A stretch of DNA of 64,000 bases from Flagellimonas flava (GTDB taxonomy: Bacteria; Bacteroidota; Bacteroidia; Flavobacteriales; Flavobacteriaceae): the NCBI RefSeq assembly GCF_900129665.1, contig NZ_FQWL01000001.1:186001-250000 (forward strand), in the 5' to 3' direction. Below the pieces are notes generated by a model. It worked only from the letters and a program-made list of their open reading frames with translations, ran no database searches and had not been told where the DNA came from. The translations under genes and the position numbers were made by a program. This document shows positions 41,840-50,415 of this stretch, in pieces; positions within the stretch are counted from its first letter, which is position 1; every line of letters starts with the position of its first letter.

Positions 41840-43683
41840 TGGCCGACATCATTAAACTTTTACCGGACCATGTTGCCAACCAAATCGCAGCAGGGGAGGT
41901 GGTTCAGCGGCCCGCGTCCGTAGTGAAGGAATTGTTGGAAAATGCCATTGATGCTGGTGCTACCCTTATTAAATTGATTGTTAAAGATGGGGGGAAGGCC
42001 TTGATTCAGGTAGTGGACAACGGCCTGGGAATGAGCGAAACAGATGCCCGTCTCTCTTTTGAACGCCATGCCACCTCAAAGATTTCCAATGCGCAGGATC
42101 TTTTCAATCTGCAAACAAAGGGTTTTAGGGGGGAAGCCTTGGCATCCATTGCGGCTATAGCCCATGTAGATATGCTTACAAGGACCGAACAACTTGAAGT
42201 GGGTTCACATTTGAAGATCGAGGGGAGTAAAATTATTTCCCAAGAGGTGGTTGCCACCCCGAAAGGTACCTCGATAGCAGTAAAAAACTTGTTTTTTAAT
42301 ATCCCCGCCCGTCGTAATTTCCTGAAATCCAATCTGGTGGAGTTACGACATATTACGGATGAATTCCATAGGGTGGCCTTGGTCCATCCCAACATTGAAT
42401 TTCACTTTTACAACAACGGTTCCGAAATTTTCAATCTTCCTGTAGCGAACCATAGACAACGGATAAGCCATGTGTTCGGGAGTAGGATGAAGGAGCGTTT
42501 GGTTCCTGTTGAGGAAGAGACCGAAGTGGTGAGGATATCCGGATTTATCATTAAGCCGGAATTTGCCAAAAAGAGCAGGGGAGAGCAGTTTTTCTTCGCG
42601 AATAATAGATTCATCAAAAGTCCGTATTTACACCATGCCGTAGTGTCCGCATTTGAAGGTCTGATCAAGTCAGACCAATACCCAGGTTATTTTTTGTATT
42701 TGGATGTGGATCCGTCATCAATTGACATCAATATCCATCCAACCAAAACAGAGGTCAAGTTTGATGACGAACATACCCTATATGCCATCCTACGTTCCAC
42801 GGTCAAGCACAGTTTGGGGCAGTTTAATGTAGCTCCAGTCTTGGACTTTGAACATGATCCAAATTTGGACACGCCTTATGCATACAAAGAAAAGGGGGCC
42901 GTATTGCCCAAAGTTACCGTTGATGCTGCATTTAATCCCTTTCAGGAATCAAGGAAATCTTCTGGTGGTCAATCTGGCTACCAAAAGCAAAACGTTAAGG
43001 GATGGGAGAACCTTTATGAGGGACTAACATCGGAGCAAACTGATAATTTCAGCAGTCTTACGGTTGAAGCAGAAATGGAAGTTCAGGGAACGTTTTATTC
43101 TGATGATGAGCTAGAAGCACAGGCGGGTACCACTTTTCAACTTCGACGCAAATTTGTGGTGAGTACCATTAAATCTGGGATGTTGGTGGTACATCAAAAT
43201 AGGGCACATGAACGCATACTTTTTGAAAAATTCCTTGAGGAAATCACCGTTAGGGAAGGGGTAAGTCAACAACTGCTCTTCCCCTTGGAACTTTCATTTT
43301 CGCCTCAGGAGCTATCGCTTTTGAAAGAAGTGCGTGAAAGTTTAAATAATGTAGGATTCGCGTTTGAAAACTTGGATCAAGAGACTGTAAAAGTAACAGG
43401 GGTACCTATATTGGTCTCCGAAAGTGGAATTGGCACGGTATTGGATCGCATTATTGCTGATTACCGTGAGGGGTACCAGGAGGCTGCAATGTCCCAGGCA
43501 GAAATGTTGGCCAAGACCTTATCGCGTAATTTGGCAGTAAAAACAGGAGAAGTTCTGGATCAGGAATCACAATTGGCATTGGTGAACGATTTGTTCGGAT
43601 GCAAGGAGCCTGCTTTAAGCCCTTTTCAAAAATTGACATATACCATTATCTCCGAAGGGGATATCGATAAAAAATTTAGCTAA
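41839..43683 (+). CDS. mutL: DNA mismatch repair protein MutL, C-terminal metal site altered
   Basis: The 614-residue protein has the complete N-terminal GHKL ATPase: KELLENAIDAGAT, VDNGLGM, GFRGEALASIAAIA, and FFNIPARRNFLK. The C-terminal dimerisation domain begins around 430. The endonuclease motif DQHAxxExxxxE is replaced by HQNRAHERILFE at 452-463, so the usual D and first H are missing, and the later C-P-x-G-R-P is only LSPFQKL (595-601) after C588. Nicking activity is therefore doubtful. It matches mispaired DNA together with MutS, which is not in this window. It is coupled to the upstream small membrane protein and overlaps the downstream rhomboid by 1 bp. Confidence 0.93.
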   Translation: MADIIKLLPDHVANQIAAGEVVQRPASVVKELLENAIDAGATLIKLIVKDGGKALIQVVDNGLGMSETDARLSFERHATSKISNAQDLFNLQTKGFRGEALASIAAIAHVDMLTRTEQLEVGSHLKIEGSKIISQEVVATPKGTSIAVKNLFFNIPARRNFLKSNLVELRHITDEFHRVALVHPNIEFHFYNNGSEIFNLPVANHRQRISHVFGSRMKERLVPVEEETEVVRISGFIIKPEFAKKSRGEQFFFANNRFIKSPYLHHAVVSAFEGLIKSDQYPGYFLYLDVDPSSIDINIHPTKTEVKFDDEHTLYAILRSTVKHSLGQFNVAPVLDFEHDPNLDTPYAYKEKGAVLPKVTVDAAFNPFQESRKSSGGQSGYQKQNVKGWENLYEGLTSEQTDNFSSLTVEAEMEVQGTFYSDDELEAQAGTTFQLRRKFVVSTIKSGMLVVHQNRAHERILFEKFLEEITVREGVSQQLLFPLELSFSPQELSLLKEVRESLNNVGFAFENLDQETVKVTGVPILVSESGIGTVLDRIIADYREGYQEAAMSQAEMLAKTLSRNLAVKTGEVLDQESQLALVNDLFGCKEPALSPFQKLTYTIISEGDIDKKFS

Positions 43684-44417
43684 TGGGTAGATTGACCGAG
43701 GCCGTAAAACATCTCTTGATCATTAATGTGATCCTGTTTTTTGCCACCCAAATCTATGGTGACCAGATGTATCAGTGGTTGTCATTATGGTTTCCAGAAA
43801 ATATAAACTTTAAATGGTGGCAGGTTGTAACCCACATGTTTATGCACGGTGGTCTAATGCATATTGTTTTTAATATGTATGCATTATGGGCCTTTGGTAC
43901 ACCTTTGGAACAGGTCTGGGGAAGAAACAAGTTTTTGTTCTTCTATTTTTCCGCTGGATTGGGTTCTGCTGTGTTACATTCCGGAGTTAATTTTTATCTG
44001 TTTCATGAGGGGCTAAGTGCACTGGTCAATTCCGGCATGTCCGAAAGTCAGGTACTAGATATCTTAAGTCAGGGGAAGTATAGCCCTGATTGGTATAATT
44101 TGGCTCCCAGAAGTACCATAGATAATTTTTTAAGTGCCTATAATACCCCAGCCGTTGGGGCTTCTGGGGCGATATATGGAATTTTGGTAGCTTTTGCCTT
44201 TATGTATTCAGAGGCAAAGCTCATGTTGATATTTTTACCGGTTCCGATAAAGGCGAAGTATTTTGTTCCCTTGTTATTATTGGGAGACCTAATTTTTGGA
44301 ATAGGGAATGTCAATACGGGAATTGCCCATTTTGCGCATATCGGGGGAGCGTTGATTGGCTTTGTGATGATGTGGTACTGGAAAAAAAATGAGTTTAACC
44401 AAAACAGATGGGATTAG
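43683..44417 (+). CDS. rhomboid-family intramembrane serine protease (first)
   Basis: The 244-residue membrane protein is a rhomboid protease. It has the catalytic serine S161 in AVGASGAIYGIL, the histidine H219 in IAHFAHIGGALIG, and upstream motifs HMFMHGGLMHIVFNMYALWAFG (HxxxN) and RNKFLFFYFSAGLGSAVLHSG. All the parts needed for cleavage of a transmembrane segment look intact. It overlaps mutL by 1 bp (TAATG) and is followed immediately by a second rhomboid gene. Substrate unknown. Confidence 0.93.
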   Translation: MGRLTEAVKHLLIINVILFFATQIYGDQMYQWLSLWFPENINFKWWQVVTHMFMHGGLMHIVFNMYALWAFGTPLEQVWGRNKFLFFYFSAGLGSAVLHSGVNFYLFHEGLSALVNSGMSESQVLDILSQGKYSPDWYNLAPRSTIDNFLSAYNTPAVGASGAIYGILVAFAFMYSEAKLMLIFLPVPIKAKYFVPLLLLGDLIFGIGNVNTGIAHFAHIGGALIGFVMMWYWKKNEFNQNRWD

Positions 44418-45284
44418 ATGGCTAAGGGCGGTGTCCAATATAATTTTGCACGTTTAAGCATAGCGGAAAAACTGATTGCAATCAATGTGCTGATCTTTAT
44501 TCTGGATGGCTTGGCCAAAGCACTATATGGCAGTTCCGTATCCGATTGGTTTCAGTTGCCAAAGGATTTTGGTGAATTCTTTGGCCAACCTTGGTCCTTG
44601 GTAACCTATTCCTTTTTTCATGCTGGCTTTGGTCATATTTTTTGGAACATGATCATGCTGTACTTTGCAGGACGCATTTTTCTAAATCTTTTTGACAACC
44701 AGCGATTTCTCAACGTGTACTTTTTAGGAGTCCTTATAGGGGGGCTGGTATTCCTCCTTAGTTATAATATTTTCCCAACATTATTGGATTCCAATACGGC
44801 CTTGATAGGAGCTTCCGCTGGGGTTACAGCCATTCTGATTTTTGTTTGTGCCTATATTCCCAACCAAGAGGTGCGGATTATCTTTTTCAACGTAAAACTG
44901 TGGCATGTAGGTCTATTTTTTGTGTTGGTGGATTTAATTCAGATACCCTATGGAGGGAATGTCGGAGGGAGATTGGCTCATTTGGGAGGAGCGCTATTGG
45001 GGTATATCTATGCTAGGCAACTACTGAATGGCACCGATATCGGTGCGGGATTCACTAAACTTTGGAAAGGTATTGAGCAGCTTTTTAAACCAAGGGAGAA
45101 AAAAGGTCCCCTTAAAACAGTTTATAAGAAAAACGAATCTAGGGGCAAAAAGCAAAGTGAATATGATAAAGCAGCCCACCAGAGAAAAATTGACTCCATT
45201 TTAGATAAAATAAGTAAGTCTGGCTACGAGAGTCTTTCAAAATCGGAAAAAGACTTTTTGTTCAAAGCGGGTAAAGAAGATTGA
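44418..45284 (+). CDS. rhomboid-family intramembrane serine protease (second)
   Basis: The 288-residue protein is a second rhomboid, 34-40 residues longer at the C-terminus with a charged, basic tail (REKKGPLKTVYKKNESRGKKQSEYDKAAH). The serine is S133 in LIGASAGVTAIL and the histidine is H188 in RLAHLGGALLGYI; HAGFGHIFWNMIMLYFAGR carries the HxxxN-like motif. Alanine (GASA) in place of the usual glycine after the serine still leaves the catalytic pair. It follows the first rhomboid gene directly. The two have clearly diverged and probably have different substrates. Confidence 0.9.
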   Translation: MAKGGVQYNFARLSIAEKLIAINVLIFILDGLAKALYGSSVSDWFQLPKDFGEFFGQPWSLVTYSFFHAGFGHIFWNMIMLYFAGRIFLNLFDNQRFLNVYFLGVLIGGLVFLLSYNIFPTLLDSNTALIGASAGVTAILIFVCAYIPNQEVRIIFFNVKLWHVGLFFVLVDLIQIPYGGNVGGRLAHLGGALLGYIYARQLLNGTDIGAGFTKLWKGIEQLFKPREKKGPLKTVYKKNESRGKKQSEYDKAAHQRKIDSILDKISKSGYESLSKSEKDFLFKAGKED

Positions 45285-46309
45285 GTTTGAGGAAAAAATC
45301 CAAAATTTGGAATAAACTAATTTATGCCGTAAACCTATTTACTGCTTTTTTACTATTTCTTACCAGTACCTTATCTTTTTTTGAAACCCAATTTTTAGCG
45401 GTTTTAAGCCTATTTGTACCTTTTCTTTTTTTTCTGAATCTGGTCTTTTTGGTTTTTTGGTTGCTGAGAAGAAAAAGACAATTTCTTCTTTCTTTCCTTA
45501 GCTTGTTATTTGGATATATATCCTTTGGAAGCTTTTATGGATTCGGGGAGAAATCTAAAGAACCTTTGGATTCGGATTTAAAAGTTATGAGTTACAATGT
45601 AATGGGATTTAATAAACATGGATGGTTAAGAATACCCGATGTGGAGGCCAAAATATCTGACCTTATAGTACTAGAGGACCCCGATGTAATTTGTATTCAG
45701 GAATATAATGAGACAAGTGATGATTGGTTGGATACATATCCTTATCGAAGGGTAGCTCCATATTCGAGAACAGTCAAAAGGACTATCCAGGCAATATTAT
45801 CGAAATACCCAATAATAAATAATGGCTCGTTGAATTTACCGCAAACATCAAATAATATTATTTATGCCGACTTGGTTGTGAGCACCGACACCATTAGAGT
45901 TTACAACACACATTTAGAATCCTTTAAAATTGTTCCTTCCTCAAGAACTTTTTCAAGTGATCAGTCCGAAAAGAACTATAAGCGATTGGTGAGCACATTT
46001 GCGAAGCAACAGGAACAGGTTAAAATTTTAAATGAACATAGGGCCAAAAGCCCATATAAAACGATAGTTTGTGGAGATTTCAACAATACCCAGTTTTCTC
46101 ATGTGTACAAAACCGTTTCTGGAGGTTTAAACGATTCTTTTTTGGAAAAAGGAAACGGATTTGGTAAAACGTACAGTTTAAAGGGATTTCCTTTACGAAT
46201 CGATTATATCCTTACCGACCCAGAATTTGAAGTTATTGCCCATAAAAACTACACTGAACGGTTATCGGACCATTACCCGATTATGGCCACACTACGTCTT
46301 AAGAAATAG
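45281..46309 (+). CDS. endonuclease/exonuclease/phosphatase (EEP) family membrane protein
   Basis: The 342-residue protein has two or three N-terminal membrane helices (LIYAVNLFTAFLLFLTSTLSFF, FLAVLSLFVPFLFFLNLVFLVFWLL, FLLSFLSLLFGYISFGSFYGF). An EEP domain follows with LKVMSYNVMGFNKHG, DPDVICIQEYNETS, VYNTHLESF, IVCGDFNNTQFSHVY and ERLSDHYPIMATLRL; all metal and catalytic residues are kept. It probably acts as a phosphodiesterase or nuclease outside the membrane. The start is TTG at 45281 (or TTG 45287), overlapping the second rhomboid. Its stop overlaps the convergent DUF6122 gene by 18 bp. The stretch is AT-richer than its neighbours. Confidence 0.88.
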   Translation: MSLRKKSKIWNKLIYAVNLFTAFLLFLTSTLSFFETQFLAVLSLFVPFLFFLNLVFLVFWLLRRKRQFLLSFLSLLFGYISFGSFYGFGEKSKEPLDSDLKVMSYNVMGFNKHGWLRIPDVEAKISDLIVLEDPDVICIQEYNETSDDWLDTYPYRRVAPYSRTVKRTIQAILSKYPIINNGSLNLPQTSNNIIYADLVVSTDTIRVYNTHLESFKIVPSSRTFSSDQSEKNYKRLVSTFAKQQEQVKILNEHRAKSPYKTIVCGDFNNTQFSHVYKTVSGGLNDSFLEKGNGFGKTYSLKGFPLRIDYILTDPEFEVIAHKNYTERLSDHYPIMATLRLKK

Positions 46310-46606
46310 ACAATCGGAAATGTCCGCAATTATGTGAATGAGCAATGCTGCCCCAATTAGCCTTGTTTGCTTAAACAAGGTTAAGAGCACATAAACCGAA
46401 ATGGCCCAATAGCCATGCAAGGGGTGAAAACCAATACTGCAGCGATTGGCATCAAAAATGGGTTCAGCCCATAAATGATCAATATCGATAACAATTCCAG
46501 CTAAAAGAACTAAGGTCACTTTTATCTTCTGTTCCTTAAAAAAAAGAAAGCCAATCGCGACGGGCACCAGAAAATGAATACCATAGTGAACTAAGAACCT
46601 AAGCAT
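46292..46606 (-). CDS. DUF6122 family membrane protein
   Basis: The 104-residue protein has two or three hydrophobic helices (FLVHYGIHFLVPVAIGFLFF, VTLVLLAGIVIDIDHLWAEPI, AISVYVLLTLF, LIGAALLIHIIADISDCLF). The motif HxxxD-like pattern IDIDHLWA and HIIADISD is typical of DUF6122 and resembles membrane metal-dependent hydrolases. Its function is not known. It overlaps the WbqC gene by 8 bp as the last gene of the parA-lepB operon, and its stop overlaps the convergent EEP gene. Confidence 0.8.
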   Translation of the reverse strand: MLRFLVHYGIHFLVPVAIGFLFFKEQKIKVTLVLLAGIVIDIDHLWAEPIFDANRCSIGFHPLHGYWAISVYVLLTLFKQTRLIGAALLIHIIADISDCLFLKT

Positions 46607-47234
46607 CTAGAAAATCTAAGGCCATATTTCTTAGATATAACAATGAGTTTGGCCCTTCATTGAACAACAAATCAAGGATGCTGAGATTGGGAATAAACCC
46701 ATGACGATCCTCAAAAACTTGGGGATAAACTTCGCTATTGAGATTTAAACTACTTTTAGCGATCACTAAAAATCTCCCATCCGCTATTCCTTTTGGTTTA
46801 GCTTCAAACTTTTGTGTTTGCTCCGTTGAAACGGAGATGCCCAGGCAATCTGCAATGGTAGTAATGCTATTTAGATTGAAATCGAGCAAGTTGTTCGAGG
46901 GCTGCTGAAAGAGTGGCCTTATTTCATCTTCGTAAAACTCAAAAAAAGGAGAGGTGCGATATGCCGTTTCTAAGGAACGCCAATGCAGTCGTTGCCAATT
47001 GGTTGAAGTATCCGGTTGTACATCGCGATATTTTTGTCTTCCCTCATCTCCTCCAACATGCTTAATGGGAATGTTCAGCATATGCCTTCCCTGATCCGTG
47101 CAGATATAACATCGATTGCGGTAGGTCTGCTTCTGAAAATTATCATACGCCTCCCAGATAACCTCTCTTTGAGCTAACACGGAAAAAGTCGCAATGCTTG
47201 GAAAATAGCAGGGATGAAGCAGAATTTTCGACAT
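46599..47234 (-). CDS. WbqC-family protein
   Basis: The 211-residue protein matches the WbqC family: LHPCYFPSIATFSVLAQREVIWEAYDNFQKQTYRNRCYI at the start, LNIPIKHVGGDEGRQKYRDVQPD, WQRLHWRSLETAYRTSPFFEFYEDEI, and a hydrophobic end. In WbqC-like proteins the role is probably in O-antigen or sugar metabolism, but no reaction is firmly established. It lies 52 bp downstream of lepB and overlaps the DUF6122 gene, both on the same strand. Confidence 0.85.
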   Translation of the reverse strand: MSKILLHPCYFPSIATFSVLAQREVIWEAYDNFQKQTYRNRCYICTDQGRHMLNIPIKHVGGDEGRQKYRDVQPDTSTNWQRLHWRSLETAYRTSPFFEFYEDEIRPLFQQPSNNLLDFNLNSITTIADCLGISVSTEQTQKFEAKPKGIADGRFLVIAKSSLNLNSEVYPQVFEDRHGFIPNLSILDLLFNEGPNSLLYLRNMALDFLDA

Positions 47235-47286
47235 AGTTTTTTAGAACGGCCCCCAGTGGAAATGGTAGGGTTAAAGACTAAACGAT

Positions 47287-49020
47287 TTAATCTGTTTTCT
47301 TCTTTCTTCTTTTTCTAACGAAATCAAATACAAACCAACCGCCCAAGACCATGAGGAAATACTTTAAATAGGAAACCGGTTCTCCACTTCCCCCAACGGT
47401 GGTAAAGATACGGTCCCATCTAGGCTTCCAATTAAATAGTCCCTCCTTGAAATTATCGAAGCTCAACCAAAGGAAAACAGGCTTGCCCACAATATGGTTG
47501 GCAGGAACATAGCCCCATGCCCTGCTGTCCTCCGAATGATCACGATTGTCCCCCATCATCCAGTAATAATCCTGTTTAAAGGTATACGAACTGGCCTCTT
47601 CGCCATTAATAAATACCTTTTGACCCGAAACCTTCACATCATTGTACTCATAATCCCTAATGATTTTTTTGTACAGGGGTATGGTCCGGGCATTGATCTC
47701 AACGGTCGCTCCCTTTTCTGGGAGATAGATGGGGCCAAAATTGTCATTGTTCCAAGGGTATAGGTTGGGTTTCTGCGGGAAAGCTCCTGCATAAACACCT
47801 TTTGGCTCCATGGTCTTAATCACAGAATCCACCTTACCACTTGAACGTAAACTTTCAACCATTTCATCCGTCATATTTGCGTTACGCTTACGGTCAGTAA
47901 TCTCTTTGAGGGATAAGCGAAGTGAACGTATCATTGCAGGATCTATACCCTTACTTGATGCAATGATGACGTTGGACGAATAAATGCGATATCCGTTTTG
48001 CTGCAGGATGCTTTGCTGATTCCCACTAATGGGGTTGTTGGATACATAGGTGCGGTCGAATTCATCAATACCAAGATCTAGAAGTAGTCTTGAGGAAACC
48101 CCTTTCTGAGAATAGATAAAATATTCGTACATAGGCTTGGCACGATCGGACAAAATCAATTTTTCTCCATTGATATACACATCTCCTTGTACTACCGAAA
48201 GTGAATCTCCTGGAGTTCCCACACATCGTTTTACATAATTGGATTTTTTATCGATGGGTTTTTTTACAGCTCGTTCAGCCCTAAAAAACTGATAAAGGGT
48301 ATCCGATGGAAGGCTGAACACCACAATGTCGTTTTTCTTGACCGTGTTGAATCCGGGTAGGCGCAGATAAGGCAATTGTAACTTATTTTTCCAAGAAGTC
48401 CTGTAGGTGGCAGGGTCAACATCGGCTATGTAGGATCTTGTTTTAAGCAGTGGTAAGGTATCATGAACCATGGGAGCGGCCAAGGTTGTCATGGGTACTC
48501 TGGCCCCATAATGAAATTTACTCACAAAAAGGAAGTCACCAATACGAAGCGTGCGCTCCAGAGATCCGGTTGGAATTACATAGGGTTGAATAAAATAAGT
48601 ATGGACAAAGGTGGCGGCAACAATGGCAAAAATAATGGAGCTCACCCATTCTCCCAGCCCTGTTCTTGGCTTAAGGTCCCTGTCTTTAATGTATTCTACA
48701 TCCTCGGCATAGTTGATATAGTAGATGTAGAACCCAAGGGTCAAAAGTACCGCCCAAGTATCCAATAGTTTGTTTTTTCCAAAACTCCTGATGGTTTCTA
48801 CCCAGACCACTGGGAACATTAACAGATTAATTATTGGAATAAACAAAAGTAGTACCCACCACCATGGCCTATTGATGATTTTCATCAACACAATTCCGTT
48901 ATAAACCGGTATGGCAGCTTCCCAAGCCTTTCTGCCCGCTTTCACATAAAGTTTCCAGGTCCCAAGGAAGTGAATGACCTGAATAATCAGGATAAAAATG
49001 ATCCACTGTGTTCCGTCCAT
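47287..49020 (-). CDS. lepB: signal peptidase I, long Bacteroidota form
   Basis: The 577-residue protein has an N-terminal DUF5684-like part (about 5-100, with several membrane helices; AWEAAIPVYNGIVLMKIINRPWWW). The S26 peptidase follows, with the catalytic serine S153 in PTGSLERTL, the catalytic lysine K264 in NYVKRCVGTPGDS and the GDNRDHSEDSR box at 490-500. A segment of about 175 residues (290-465) is inserted before the last conserved strand. Usual family length is 200-320. It cleaves signal peptides of exported proteins. It lies in the parA-dapB operon. Confidence 0.92.
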   Translation of the reverse strand: MDGTQWIIFILIIQVIHFLGTWKLYVKAGRKAWEAAIPVYNGIVLMKIINRPWWWVLLLFIPIINLLMFPVVWVETIRSFGKNKLLDTWAVLLTLGFYIYYINYAEDVEYIKDRDLKPRTGLGEWVSSIIFAIVAATFVHTYFIQPYVIPTGSLERTLRIGDFLFVSKFHYGARVPMTTLAAPMVHDTLPLLKTRSYIADVDPATYRTSWKNKLQLPYLRLPGFNTVKKNDIVVFSLPSDTLYQFFRAERAVKKPIDKKSNYVKRCVGTPGDSLSVVQGDVYINGEKLILSDRAKPMYEYFIYSQKGVSSRLLLDLGIDEFDRTYVSNNPISGNQQSILQQNGYRIYSSNVIIASSKGIDPAMIRSLRLSLKEITDRKRNANMTDEMVESLRSSGKVDSVIKTMEPKGVYAGAFPQKPNLYPWNNDNFGPIYLPEKGATVEINARTIPLYKKIIRDYEYNDVKVSGQKVFINGEEASSYTFKQDYYWMMGDNRDHSEDSRAWGYVPANHIVGKPVFLWLSFDNFKEGLFNWKPRWDRIFTTVGGSGEPVSYLKYFLMVLGGWFVFDFVRKRRKKKTD

Positions 49021-49068
49021 AGAAAAGTTTATTTGTAAGACTTCAAGTCTTGATTGTTGTTACTAATT

Positions 49069-49770
49069 TTAATTGAGATTTAACACATCCTTCATAGAGA
49101 AAACACCAGTTTTCCCTTTGATCCATTCCGCTGCAATAACAGCCCCCAGCGCAAAACCCTCACGGTTATGAGCGGTATGCTTGATTTCAATCGTATCGAC
49201 CAAACTCTCATAGTTGATAGTATGGGTACCTGGAACCATACCCTCTCTTTTGGAGGTTATTGGAATGGTTTTATCGCCTTGTTCTTCCAATTTCCATTCT
49301 TTGTATTCCGTATTAGCAATAATTCCCTCTGCCAAAGTGATGGCAGTGCCACTTGGCGCATCCAACTTTTGGGTGTGATGGATTTCTTCCATACTGGCTT
49401 TGTACTGATCCAAGCCTTTCATCATTTTGGCCAGCTGGGCATTGAGCTCGAAAAACACATTTACCCCTAAACTAAAGTTGGATGCATAAATAAATGCGCT
49501 TTGTTTTTGTTTACAGATATCTAAGGCGTTTTCGTAATTATCCAACCAACCGGTGGTTCCGGAAATGACCGGAACATTGTTTTCAAAACATTGCGTAATG
49601 TTTCCAAAGGCCGCATCCGGAGTACTGAAATCAATGGCCACATCCATGGTTTTAAACGAAATTTCTTCTGTTTCCACATCAACCTTTGCCACTATGGCGT
49701 GTCCACGTTGTTGAGCTATTTGCTCAATCATTTTGCCCATCTTGCCATATCCAAAAAGTCCAATATTCAT
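49069..49770 (-). CDS. dapB: 4-hydroxy-tetrahydrodipicolinate reductase
   Basis: The 233-residue enzyme of lysine and diaminopimelate synthesis shows IGLFGYGKMGKMIEQIA (NAD(P)-binding), VAIDFSTPDAAFGN, VPVISGTTGWLDN, IYASNFSLGVNVFFEL, MEEIHHTQKLDAPSGTAITLAEGI, and REGMVPGTHTINYES. H/H and K/D catalytic residues are in EIHHTQKLDAPSGT. Length is somewhat short compared with about 270 in proteobacteria but normal for the group. It lies 3 bp downstream of the DUF5683 gene in the parA-lepB operon. Confidence 0.95.
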   Translation of the reverse strand: MNIGLFGYGKMGKMIEQIAQQRGHAIVAKVDVETEEISFKTMDVAIDFSTPDAAFGNITQCFENNVPVISGTTGWLDNYENALDICKQKQSAFIYASNFSLGVNVFFELNAQLAKMMKGLDQYKASMEEIHHTQKLDAPSGTAITLAEGIIANTEYKEWKLEEQGDKTIPITSKREGMVPGTHTINYESLVDTIEIKHTAHNREGFALGAVIAAEWIKGKTGVFSMKDVLNLN

Positions 49771-49773
49771 AGG

Positions 49774-50415
49774 CTAAAATTTAACGACCAGCGCCATTCC
49801 ATAGTTGGGAGTGTTGGTCAGTGGATTCAAATCCAAATAAGGTTTAAAGTCAATGGCCAGGTTTTCATCTACATTGTATTGTTTCAGGTGGGCGTCCACA
49901 TTGGCATCAATAACATTGAGTGCATAAAGCATTATGGTTATCAAAAGCGCCAAATCCCGATCCCGTTGCGTACTCTCTTGGGCATCTTGCAAGGCCTCTA
50001 AAGAAATGTCAGGGCCACTTCCATCCCCATTAATATCGTAAAATTCATCATCCGTGAAACCCGCTCGCCTGCGTTTGAAGGCATCCCGGGCACTGTTGTA
50101 TTCGGTATTGTTGAAGGAGTATACGTAAATCCCCGTACCAATGGCTCCCCACACTAAGGGTGCCTTCCAATATCGTTTGTTATAAATCTGCCCCAATCCA
50201 GGAATAATGGCTGAATAGAACGCAGCCTTACTTGGCGCCAGAGGATTTATTCTTTTCTTTTCATAGGTAACCTCTTCAATGGTAATGCCCTTTCCCTCTA
50301 AGTCTTGGGCAAGCGAATCGATTTCAGGTGGAGGCGGTTGTACCCCGTCTTCCTGAGCGAAAGAAAAGTGCAGAAAAAAAAACAAAAAGCAGGAAAGAAA
50401 AAATGCCTTATTCAC
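49774..50415 (-). CDS. DUF5683 membrane protein
   Basis: The protein is 213 residues from GTG 50415 (TTG 50418 is equally possible). It has a signal (MNKAFFLSCFLFFFLHFSFAQ) and the DUF5683 core NPLAPSKAAFYSAIIPGLGQIYNKRYWKAPLVWGAIGTGIYVYSFNNTEYN. Residues about 130-170 hold RDRDLALLITIMLYALNVIDANVDAHLKQ. It resembles small outer-membrane or periplasmic assembly proteins; no role is known. It overlaps parB by 8 bp and precedes dapB by 3 bp, in the same operon. Confidence 0.85.
   Translation of the reverse strand: MNKAFFLSCFLFFFLHFSFAQEDGVQPPPPEIDSLAQDLEGKGITIEEVTYEKKRINPLAPSKAAFYSAIIPGLGQIYNKRYWKAPLVWGAIGTGIYVYSFNNTEYNSARDAFKRRRAGFTDDEFYDINGDGSGPDISLEALQDAQESTQRDRDLALLITIMLYALNVIDANVDAHLKQYNVDENLAIDFKPYLDLNPLTNTPNYGMALVVKF

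Noticed and set aside
49037..49051. Inverted repeat AAGACTT-c-AAGTCTT between lepB and dapB
   Set aside because: No T-tract on either strand and the loop is one base; it lies inside an operon, so a terminator is unlikely.
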